This document shows, piece by piece, positions 8,813 through 16,500 of a DNA stretch of 37,382 nt. The DNA is from Candidatus Kuenenia stuttgartensis (GTDB taxonomy: Bacteria > Planctomycetota > Planctomycetia > Planctomycetales > Planctomycetaceae), in assembly GCA_945906725.1 (NCBI GenBank), contig CAMDRI010000037.1, forward strand, positions 1 through 37,382, read 5' to 3'. Position numbers and translations under genes: made by a program. Numbering within the stretch: position 1 is the stretch's first letter; every line of letters begins with the position of its first letter. A model generated the notes under the pieces. That model saw nothing but the letters and a program-made list of their open reading frames with translations, searched no databases and was not told the DNA's origin.

Positions 8813-9042
8813 GAAGTTGCGCAGTTTTCAGCCGCGAAGCGGCGACGGAATATAGCCGTGGGCGCAAGCCCACGGGAAAGTCGGAGAAAAACCCAAAGCC
8901 CTGAAAGGGCGACGCTCGAATGCAATTCACCCGATGGCGTCGCCCCTATCGGGGCTTCAACCGGAAGTCACTCATCAAACCGTGGGCTCGCGCCCACGGC
9001 TAAACTCCGTCGCCGCTTCGCGGCTATGAAATGCGCCACTTC
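8813..9042. repeat. Large nested palindrome between the DUF6931 gene and the PAAR gene
   Basis: Two 63-base arms, 8813-8875 and 8980-9042, are inverted copies matching at about 55 positions. Their core is GCCGCGAAGCGGCGACGGA followed by a second dyad, CCGTGGGCGCAAGCCCACGG. Between the arms sits a further inverted pair, 8896-8914 and 8938-8957 (AAGCCCTGAAAGGGCGACG against CGTCGCCCCTATCGGGGCTT). The stretch appears to be repeats inserted within repeats. It codes for nothing and fills most of the 411 bases between the two genes. Confidence 0.9.
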
Positions 9043-9048
9043 AAAACT

Positions 9049-9078
9049 CACGCTCTGGCGAGCGTGGCGACATTTTTT
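9049..9078 (+). terminator. Terminator-like hairpin with T6 run
   Basis: CACGCTC (9049-9055) pairs perfectly with GAGCGTG (9060-9066) around TGGC. GCGACA and then six Ts (9073-9078) follow on the + strand. The six-base gap before the T-run is longer than in a textbook intrinsic terminator. If it works, it would separate vgrG-DUF6931 transcription from the PAAR gene 38 bases further on. Confidence 0.4.
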
Positions 9079-9115
9079 CCAACTCGCTGCGTAACAGACA
9101 CAGAAGGCCACGATC

Positions 9116-9415
9116 ATGGGACAACCAGCCGCTCGCGTCGGAGATATGCACGTTTGCCCGATGGTGACTCCCGGAGTTCCACCGATTCCGCACGTCGGTG
9201 GACCGGTGTTACCTCCTGGCGGCATCACCGTATTGATTGGCGGCATGCCCGCCGCTCGCGTCGGCGATATGTGCCTGTGCGTTGGTCCTCCAGACGTTGT
9301 CGCTCTAGGAAGTTTCACCACATTGATTGTGGGAATGCCCGCCGCTCGAATGGGCGACATGACAGCACACGGCGGGTCGATAGTCTTGGGGTTGCCAACC
9401 GTTCTGATTGGCTGA
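9116..9415 (+). CDS. PAAR-domain spike tip protein
   Basis: A 99-residue single-domain PAAR protein that sharpens the VgrG tip and anchors effectors. Three PAAR motifs are visible: PAARVGDM at 4, PAARVGDM at 45 and PAARMGDM at 75. They are linked by the usual Gly/Pro-rich turns (TPGVPPIPHVGGP, PPGGITVLIGG, GLPTVLIG). The conserved Cys and His residues (C14, H26, H85) are in place to bind the zinc at the tip. The ATG at 9116 follows AGAAGG by about eight bases. There is no fused toxin, so this is a stand-alone tip. The effector gene starts 42 bases downstream, the usual arrangement for a tip and its own cargo. Confidence 0.95.
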   Translation: MGQPAARVGDMHVCPMVTPGVPPIPHVGGPVLPPGGITVLIGGMPAARVGDMCLCVGPPDVVALGSFTTLIVGMPAARMGDMTAHGGSIVLGLPTVLIG

Positions 9416-9457
9416 AAGTTTTGCGCATCGCATGGCGATTGCCTTGGGGAATTTTAG

Positions 9458-10699
9458 ATGGCTGGTCCTCGTGTACCTGGCGCGATCAGCTCCGATCCAT
9501 TCGGAGAGTGCAGCCTGGATGATGGCACAATGAATCGTGGGCTGACGCCACCTCCCGGCTTTTTGAAGTCTGAGGCCAGCGTCTTTCAAATACCGCTGGA
9601 AGATCGTTTCGTCGAGATGCTCCGTCGCACGATGCCTTATCTGCCGGGGGAGATGCGGGAAGAGTTCGCGATGATGCTGACACCGTCGAGTCTCGCGATC
9701 ATCGCCGGGACGATGGTGGTCTGGGCCGGGTCTCATTATTTCGGCGTCGGGTTTGTGGTTGATGCGATCTTGTTGATCGCGGGTGCTGTGTTCCTGGGGA
9801 TTCAAGTTTTAGGCGCCGCACGAGACTTCGTGACCGCGATTGAATTGACCGTGTCTGCAAAATCCAATAGCGATCTCGATCAAGCCGCTCGTCATCTTGC
9901 AAATTTCATCGCTGTCGTTGGAGTCGCGGCATTCCTGGCGCTGGTCTTCAAAGGGGCGAAAAAAGTCGCTCCGAAGGCTCGCTCCGCCGTTGCCAGTGCC
10001 GCAACCACTCGAACGGGAGGCATTGCCTCCAAGCATTTCCGTGCGTTTCAGGATGTGGCGCGGGAAACGAATCGCATCATCGGTGTTCGCAACACGAATC
10101 CGTTATCGATACCGTGGATCGAGCGTGGATTTCCGGGGAAGCCAATGTTCCCTGCGCTCGGAAAGAATCAACCCAAGACGAGCAAGACGACAGGGATCGT
10201 GATCGCGGAAGAATCGACGCAAGTGAAGGAGATTCAAAAGAGCGGTTACTACGTCGTGGAGTCGGATGGCGTCGCCCGTAACGTCGCCGGCCAGGAACTA
10301 AAGTTCACGACTCAACCCGATTGGCCCGTCGAACCGGGCCAAGTCATTCATCCTGGACAACAGAAGCCACTGGTCGGGGACTACGATCTGCTGGGTGTCA
10401 TCGATCCGAACGCCAAAGGGCGAAACTTGGTTCTCGCCGCATCTAACGGAAAGAGACTGGACGACTGGTCCAATCCCGATGTCAGACGAGTTGCCGATGC
10501 TCTGAACAGTCGCATGGATCAGCCGCGCGTGCTGCATGGCGCTCACGATGGGTACTACGGCGCAAAACCTAATCTGTCGGACGCTGGGGGCAGCACGGTC
10601 TTTTTCCCAGATGGAGAAGTCCGAAATCTCACCACTTCGGAAGAAGTCGCCGCCTTTTATCGTGATATCAGCCGCAAGCCAATTTCAGGAACTGAATGA
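9458..10699 (+). CDS. Putative T6SS effector with CyaA/edema factor/ExoY-type nucleotidyl cyclase domain
   Basis: A 413-residue protein directly after the PAAR gene; GGGGA lies seven bases before the ATG. Residues 1-75 are soluble. Hydrophobic segments at about 77-91, 97-119 and 148-166 form a membrane module of the kind seen in PAAR-linked toxins. Residues 205-405 match the landmarks of class II adenylyl cyclase toxins. R211, N214, I221, G224 and K228 have the spacing of R41 to K58 in Bordetella CyaA. K236 follows, one residue later than CyaA K65. DGV at 270 with N275 and AG at 277 matches a CyaA stretch. D308-Y-D310 matches the metal-binding Asp pair, and ALNSR with RVLHG places H360 at the metal/base-binding His. 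The tail FFPDGEVRNLTTSEEVAAFY also fits. The expected activity is making a cyclic nucleotide in the target cell. The HGTEQxN loop is changed to HGAHDGYYG, so substrate or activity may differ. The match was made by eye from remembered sequences. Confidence 0.72.
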   Translation: MAGPRVPGAISSDPFGECSLDDGTMNRGLTPPPGFLKSEASVFQIPLEDRFVEMLRRTMPYLPGEMREEFAMMLTPSSLAIIAGTMVVWAGSHYFGVGFVVDAILLIAGAVFLGIQVLGAARDFVTAIELTVSAKSNSDLDQAARHLANFIAVVGVAAFLALVFKGAKKVAPKARSAVASAATTRTGGIASKHFRAFQDVARETNRIIGVRNTNPLSIPWIERGFPGKPMFPALGKNQPKTSKTTGIVIAEESTQVKEIQKSGYYVVESDGVARNVAGQELKFTTQPDWPVEPGQVIHPGQQKPLVGDYDLLGVIDPNAKGRNLVLAASNGKRLDDWSNPDVRRVADALNSRMDQPRVLHGAHDGYYGAKPNLSDAGGSTVFFPDGEVRNLTTSEEVAAFYRDISRKPISGTE

Positions 10700-10816
10700 T
10701 CACTCACCACCATTGAATAAAGATCACGCCGGCAATTAACGGGCTCAGAGAGAACGGGACTTGCTCCGACAGTTCCGAATGACACAAGTGAAACACATGA
10801 AACCAGGTTTATTGAT

Positions 10817-10985
10817 CCTCAGATTGATATTCGCGCGGCGGACACTCGAGGAGACCAACACTAACCCGAAGCGTGAGCGAGGGCGAACGCTCCAAATGAC
10901 TGCAAATTCAGGGTTTTGTGATGCGCTCGCCCTCGCTCACGCTTCGGGTTAGTTTCGGCAAGGCGGCGCGAATATCAACCTGAAG
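10817..10985. repeat. Palindromic repeat, copy 2, with extended outer arms
   Basis: The inner arms 10861-10890 and 10923-10952 pair at 29 of 30 positions and begin with the same CTAACCCGAAGCG unit found at 8726. The outer arms CTCAGATTGATATTCGCGC (10818-10836) and GCGCGAATATCAACCTGAAG (10966-10985) also pair, with few mismatches. The whole unit therefore resembles a MITE-like palindrome of about 170 bases. It lies between the effector and the next small gene. A frame of 64 codons (10761-10952) runs through it but is repeat sequence and is not called. Confidence 0.85.
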
Positions 10986-11018
10986 GTCAATAAATCCGGC
11001 ACTTTGAAAGCCCAGGCC

Positions 11019-11408
11019 ATGATTCTCACCAGCGAAAACCCTCCCGGCGTAGTCACCGTCACCATTCGCGTTTCGGCTTATGGGCAGGCTGGTGAGCATT
11101 GGCGCGATGTGCTCAGCGGCCCGAATCATGGCGGTTACGGAAAGATCTATATCCAGCGATTTGGCGCGAATCTGCGGAGGTATTTGAGCTGTTACGAATT
11201 GCGAGACTACTATCGGGGAGTCACGGGAGCCAACCTGGATGAGTGCCCTGGTGCGATGTTTATTTGGACCACCGACAAGCCAGCCGACGTTGAAGCGATC
11301 GATGCGATCGACAATCAGAAACTCGGTCGAAAATTGGGCAATGAGCTGCGGAAGTACCCACAAGTCGACGAGCGTGACTTGTGGGAGGTGCGGTTTCGGT
11401 TTGAGTGA
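11019..11408 (+). CDS. Hypothetical protein after the effector; possible immunity protein
   Basis: A 129-residue protein with no signal peptide or membrane segment. The ATG at 11019 has GAAAG eight bases upstream. A TTG at 11004 would add five residues, and the frame stays open back to the repeat edge at 10953. The N-terminal third (PPGVVTVTIRVSAYG) looks like beta strands. The rest is mixed, with LRRYLSCYELRDYYRGV and NQKLGRKLGNELRKYP. It resembles no family I know. Its position just downstream of a toxin gene, on the same strand and ending 81 bases before a convergent gene, is where T6SS immunity genes usually sit. Against this, the palindrome at 10817-10985 separates it from the effector, and part of its original 5' end may have been lost to that repeat. 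Confidence 0.5.
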   Translation: MILTSENPPGVVTVTIRVSAYGQAGEHWRDVLSGPNHGGYGKIYIQRFGANLRRYLSCYELRDYYRGVTGANLDECPGAMFIWTTDKPADVEAIDAIDNQKLGRKLGNELRKYPQVDERDLWEVRFRFE

Positions 11409-11489
11409 CGACGCAATTGCCAAGAGTATCAACCGTGGCGTCAATCTTGATTCGCGTTCGCAGGGACTCAAAAGTCCGCGACTTGGCTT

Positions 11490-13340
11490 TCAGAACCCCG
11501 CACTGAAGCTGGTGAGGAATTCCAAGGCTCGGGCGCTGCCTCCGGTGACTGGAAATGACAGGCCCATGTTCACTGATCGTTGTCGGGAAAAGATAAACGA
11601 GGTACCGACCGTGAGGTCCACCACATGCCGCGGTTCTTCGTAGACGAAGACCGCTTGGTTGAATGAACTGGGGGGATCTTGTGGCAAGAAGATCGTCTCG
11701 GAGACATCCACGGGGCTGAACGTGCCGGGGGCGGTGTGAGGCGCACTGCTGCTCAAGCCGAATGCTCCGCGGACGACGTTGCTGCCCACGATTTCTTTGC
11801 CCAGCACTTCAAACTGGGGAATGATGCCGAGCAGGAATTTATTCGTCGGCTCGCCGGTCATCAGGCTCTCGTGGCGGTAAATGAAACGGCCGACTGACAG
11901 GCCATAGTCCCAAGTTGTGATTTGATCCTCCCCCGTGGGAATGCTGAAGCCGGTTCCACCTTGCAGAAGCCAGCGATCGTCGTTGGCCGATTGCCGCCAA
12001 AATAGAATGCCCGGATTCAGACGCGAAGTTTTTTCTTGGATCGCCCCCGTGCGGTGTCGAATCTCCGGCGAGATGCCGAGGACTCCGGAGAAGACCGTGA
12101 GATCGTCGCGGTAGAGAACATGCTTGAGTTGGATCAGCGGGTTACTGAAGTCCGCCGGCTGTTCCGAAGCGTCAATGGGGGCGACGTATTGACCTTGGAC
12201 CGCGAAGCTGAAATCAGGAGTCAAGGCGTACTCAAAGCCGAATCGGTAAAGGTTGGAATCTGGGAAGAGCAGGAAGTCCTCGGTCCGTCCCGTGCCGGAG
12301 TTCTCTATGGTGAAGAGATCTCGCAGTTGCTCGGCACTCGCCGCACTTCCATTGGGAGTGATAAGTGGCTGCTCAGACATTCCACTTCCATAGCCCGTGA
12401 AACTAATGAACGCCGCTTGCCCCGACGCAGTACTCAAATTGTCGAAGAGGGATCCAAGATCTGCGGACCCGATCACAGCGTTGTTCTGAGATTTGGCGAA
12501 TTGATAGGCACCGAAGACTCGCGACCGGGGAACCGCACCCATGTTGTCGAAGAAGTTGAATCGGTTCGCGGTGTCGGCTCGTCCGAGGATGATATTTGTC
12601 TGTTGCAGGATGGAACCGCCGGGGGCAAACGTGGGAATGTTGTCCAACCCTTGGGCTTGGAAACGTTGTGGCATGGGCATCGGTGAATCGGGTGTTGGCT
12701 CTGGCATTGGCGTTTGTGCCTGTTGTGCCAGAAACAGGTCCACTTCGGGTTTGAGCAGCGCCAAGGTTTCGTTGGCCACACGGCGGACGCGCTCCGACGG
12801 CTCGTTGAAGCAGTCGAATTCATCCTTGCCGTTGGCGACCCAGCCGAGAACAGGGATCGCGTTGCCGGCAGAGCAGCCGCATTGCACGTCGCCTCGTTCG
12901 GGATACTTCTTGAGTTCCCGTTCCATTTTTCGCTCGGCATACATTTCCGAGAGCTGCTCGGTTGAAAGCGGCTCATGGAATGTGCCGACTGTTGCGATTT
13001 GTGTGAGGATGAAACGATCGGGAAACTCCCGTTTGCCGTTGAGCGGCTTGAGCGGCTTGCGACCGCGTTGGAATTGGTCGAAGAGCGCCTGCGCAGCGGC
13101 GTATCGAACCGGCTCACGCGGGTCGGCTTGCAGAGTTTGCAGCAGTACGTCCTGCGACTCGGGATACCAGAAGCAGTCCACGGTCCCCAAGTAGCGGACG
13201 GCTGCGATGTCGTTGCGATCCTGCTTGTCGGTCTCGTGGTGCAAGTGAGGATCGGGAAGCTCGAAGGGCGACGCCATTCGGATGAGCGACACGAACACCG
13301 CTGTGGCGAGCCACAATCGCCTGGATGTTCTGTTTCTCAT
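11490..13340 (-). CDS. Exported HEAT-repeat protein with C-terminal outer-membrane beta-barrel
   Basis: A 616-residue protein. The start at 13340 is chosen over the longer frame (to 13436) because AGGGA lies seven bases upstream and a signal peptide follows (MRNRTSRRLWLATAVFVSLI). Residues about 45-200 form a HEAT-like helical module with LGTVDC at 51-56, CGCSAGNAIPVLGWV and EPSERVRRVANETLALL. The same module, with the same LGxVDC and EPSxRVR marks, occurs in the gene at 20093-21337. A Pro/Met-rich linker (PMPEPTPDSPMPMP) follows. From about residue 310 to the end there are alternating amphipathic strands with aromatic girdles (YRFGFEYALTPDFSFAVQGQ, GLSVGRFIYRHESL), and the chain ends in Phe, as expected of an outer-membrane barrel. 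Function is unknown; channel or anchor roles are possible. It is divergent from the caspase gene across 215 bases. Confidence 0.7.
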   Translation of the reverse strand: MRNRTSRRLWLATAVFVSLIRMASPFELPDPHLHHETDKQDRNDIAAVRYLGTVDCFWYPESQDVLLQTLQADPREPVRYAAAQALFDQFQRGRKPLKPLNGKREFPDRFILTQIATVGTFHEPLSTEQLSEMYAERKMERELKKYPERGDVQCGCSAGNAIPVLGWVANGKDEFDCFNEPSERVRRVANETLALLKPEVDLFLAQQAQTPMPEPTPDSPMPMPQRFQAQGLDNIPTFAPGGSILQQTNIILGRADTANRFNFFDNMGAVPRSRVFGAYQFAKSQNNAVIGSADLGSLFDNLSTASGQAAFISFTGYGSGMSEQPLITPNGSAASAEQLRDLFTIENSGTGRTEDFLLFPDSNLYRFGFEYALTPDFSFAVQGQYVAPIDASEQPADFSNPLIQLKHVLYRDDLTVFSGVLGISPEIRHRTGAIQEKTSRLNPGILFWRQSANDDRWLLQGGTGFSIPTGEDQITTWDYGLSVGRFIYRHESLMTGEPTNKFLLGIIPQFEVLGKEIVGSNVVRGAFGLSSSAPHTAPGTFSPVDVSETIFLPQDPPSSFNQAVFVYEEPRHVVDLTVGTSFIFSRQRSVNMGLSFPVTGGSARALEFLTSFSAGF

Positions 13341-13555
13341 GCCGCGGTCCCTGACTTCGATCGAGGGGTCGAGTCCGACAAATTCGCGTTTGCCCCTTGT
13401 GCTGTCTGTATCGGATATGCTGGGCCGGGAGTGCATCGCTTGACGGTTGTGATGGCAGACATTCCAAATGCCAACTTATCCCGGCCGGAAAATCTTGCCA
13501 TGTTTGACGCTTGGGCAGGCGGATTGGCCAATCTGACACAGGACAGGAACTCTGC
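13341..13555. promoter_or_regulatory. Divergent intergenic region of the HEAT-barrel and caspase genes
   Basis: These 215 bases separate two start codons that point away from each other, so both promoters must lie here. Ribosome binding sites are visible at each end (TCCCT, read on the minus strand as AGGGA, at about 13348-13352, and GGACAGG just before 13556). A TTGACG at 13440 could be a -35 box, but no convincing -10 box is found at the right distance. Confidence 0.4.
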
Positions 13556-16500
13556 ATGATTCGCCCGTTGACGGTTGTGTTTGTTGCCGCCGCACTTCTT
13601 GGGATGCAGGCGGAGCCGTTGAATGCTCAATCGTCGCTCGACCGGCGCGAGGCCAACCAGCCAATTCTGCTGGTGGATTCGGAGTCACCAACGTCCAGTG
13701 TGTTTGCCCTGCGTTTTGTCCGTGACGGTGCCGATGGGCTGCGGCTGCTGGCGGCGGGGGAGGGAAAGGTCGTTTGGCAATGGCAAGTCCGGCAGGAGAC
13801 CGAGTCGCGATTGGTTTCGCTCGATCCACTTCCCAGACTTCGCTGGCCGATCAGCCGTGGGATGCGCGGGATGATCTCCACGATCGCTAGCGGAGGTGCT
13901 CGTGTTGCGGAATCGTCGCTGGTGGCGTTCTGTGGAATTGGCCTCTTGCCGACGTCTGTTCAAGTGCAGAGTTTGAAAGGTGAGCGTGCCTTGACCGCCT
14001 TGCACAGTGACGAGTTGCCTTTTCTCCAAAACAGCGTTTATGGACTGGAGTTTTGGCCGGAGCCGTCCAAGCTACTCGCCGTGGGTTGTGGTGCAGCCGA
14101 GTCCAAACGTGCGGTGATCTTGATCTGGGACATCGACCAACCCGCGCGTCCGCGTGCCATATTGGAGACAGGATTTGATGTCGTCCGATTCCTGAGTGTC
14201 TCGCCGAACGGGCGCAGTCTGGTGGCGACCGATGGTGTCGGTTTGAAGGTAAGACGCTGGAGTGTTCCTGAAATTGATCCGCTTCAAATGGAAGCACCGG
14301 TCGACCTCTCCGTGCCGTCGCCGGTGGTGGGATTCGCTTGGCGGGACGATCAACGCAGTCTTGTGGCCACTCGCAATCACGGCTTGCGGCCACTCGATGA
14401 AAAACCGATGGATGCGACGAGCGTGAGTTTGATCATCCGGAATCGGACGCTGCAGCCGCTGACGTTCGCGACTCGCCGGAATGGTCAGAACGTGCAGACT
14501 TGGGAGGTGGCGTCCGAACGATCTCAATCGGGCGCGTCTCCCGCTGTCCAGCAGATTGGCCTTCGAGACGGGAACAACGCATGGCAGACGATCGACCTGG
14601 ATCTGCGAGCCAGCCCGACTTGGGAGTTTGAGATCGATCTGGACTCGAGCGAACGTCCACGCATCCTGGCATTCGCGGGAGTCAAGCTATTTGCTCGGGC
14701 CAACGGGGTGATCGTGGGAGTGAAAGACAGCCTTGCGTTGGACCAGTCACCACCAGACTTTTCCAAAATTCGGAATCGCATCGATGTCGGCCACGTTGAT
14801 GGAAATCGACCGCTGCTCGCGCGGCTGCAAGACTCGGCGAACTTAGGGACGATCACGGCGGTGGCCGTGTCTCCCGACGGGAAATTCCTCGCCGCAGTCG
14901 GCGAGCAACCGCGCGCGACCCCCGCAGGATTCGGCGAGCAACCGATTCAGGAGATTCGGTTGTGGCGAGTTTCGGACGGTTCGCTCGTCGCGGTGACTCC
15001 CGATCGACGAACGATGCCGACCGGTTTGTCGCCGATCCGCAGCGTCGGAATGGCACGCAGCGCATCGAGTTCCACAGTGTCGGATCTTATCCGATTCTCT
15101 TGGAGCAACGATGCGCGACTGAGTTTGTCGCTGTCCGAGTCGGTGAGCCGGCAGGTGATCTCACTCCAGTCAGCCAAGCCGGACAATCCACATCCCAATC
15201 GAGAACCTCAATCGTGGAAAGCTCGTTTCGAACGCGACCGTTTTTGGCTGACGAACAAATTGGCGATGGGTCCAGAAGTCGGCCCGTTTCCGCTGCCGGA
15301 ATGGTTGAGTCCCGAAGTCTTTGAAGCGCATCGGTTCGTGCGTCAGAACCGCGAGTACATGGCGATTGGCTATCGTGAAGGAACTTTGATTTGGGATCTG
15401 GCCCGGCTGAAAGCGTTGGCGAACGAATCGACGCGGCGACAGGAACAGGCCCTCGTTCGAAGTTTCTATCGCCACACGGGGCGACTCAGTTGTCTGAGCG
15501 TCTCCGAGGAGGGCGATTATCTGATCACCGGGGGGACCGAGGGCTCGATTTGCCTGTGGTCGCTGCGCGGGATCGAGCAACCGCACGACGGGATTCGTGA
15601 GCTGGGTCTGAAATTGCGGCGCGACGGCAACTCGCTGCGAGTCGAGGAATTCACTCCGGGGTTGCCAGCCTCCTTCGCGGGTCTGACTCAGAACGATGAA
15701 TTGCTGAAGCTGTGTGTGCCTCGCACCAGTTCCCCGGTTTACGAATGGATCGAGCGAGTCGATCAAATGGAATCCGCGTTGCGAGCATTGCCTCCCGGTT
15801 TGGGTGCGGTGTTTCAAGTTCGAGGCCGGCCGGGGATTTCGGCCGCCGATCTGGTTCACGAGCCGTTGTGGACGTTGTACCCGATGCTCGATAGTCAGTG
15901 GGTCATGTCCACTCCGGCTCAGGTTTTCGGAGCCAGCAGCGATGAAGCCATGCGACGATTTGGCTGGCATTTGAATCTCGGAGGACAGCACGATCAGTCC
16001 GTGGCGTTCTTTCCGCTCGACCAGTTTCGCGACAGTCACGAGCGAATCGCGTTGATTGCTCAGACTTCGTGGAAGGGCCAGCAGCCCGTGGTCCGATCCG
16101 TGTTGGATCTTCCGTCGCGGGTGGAGATCACGGAGATTCAAGCGGCGGACGACCCGCGAGCGTCACTGACCGGTGAGTTCGCTCGGCCGGTCGATTTGGA
16201 CGTAACACTGAGCGTGCGACGCTCCGGCCAGGAAATTCCGAAACAGTTGGAGTTGTGGTGCAACGGACGATTGATTCGGCAAGAGAACTGGGAACCGTCC
16301 GTCGAGCAATCACCGGACGTGCGTTGGTCCGTCCCGAAGTCCGCACTACGGATCGGCGATCGCAATCAGTTGATCGCCATCGTTCGCAGTGACTCCGCCC
16401 GGAACACACACTCTCGCGAAGGATCATCGACCGCGCTGGTCAATCGCGCGATTCGAACGATTTTCGTGGCTGGCACGCCGCGTCCGAAGATGCACTTTCT

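Noticed and set aside
8726-9042. CRISPR array or integron attC site
   Set aside because: The repeats are inverted pairs of different families, not regularly spaced direct repeats with unique spacers. No integrase or cas gene is nearby.
10761-10952. 64-codon frame after the effector, considered as the immunity gene
   Set aside because: Half of it is the palindromic repeat and its stop is supplied by the repeat end. Its N-terminus has no clear start site.
11464-11477. Small dyad GGACT-CAAA-AGTCC as a two-way terminator between convergent genes
   Set aside because: The stem has only five pairs and no T-run follows on either strand.
13440-13470. Promoter with TTGACG as -35 box
   Set aside because: No -10 box resembling TATAAT lies 16-18 bases downstream.
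15170-16141. 323-codon minus-strand frame
   Set aside because: Antisense to the caspase gene, which has a signal peptide, domains and catalytic motifs.
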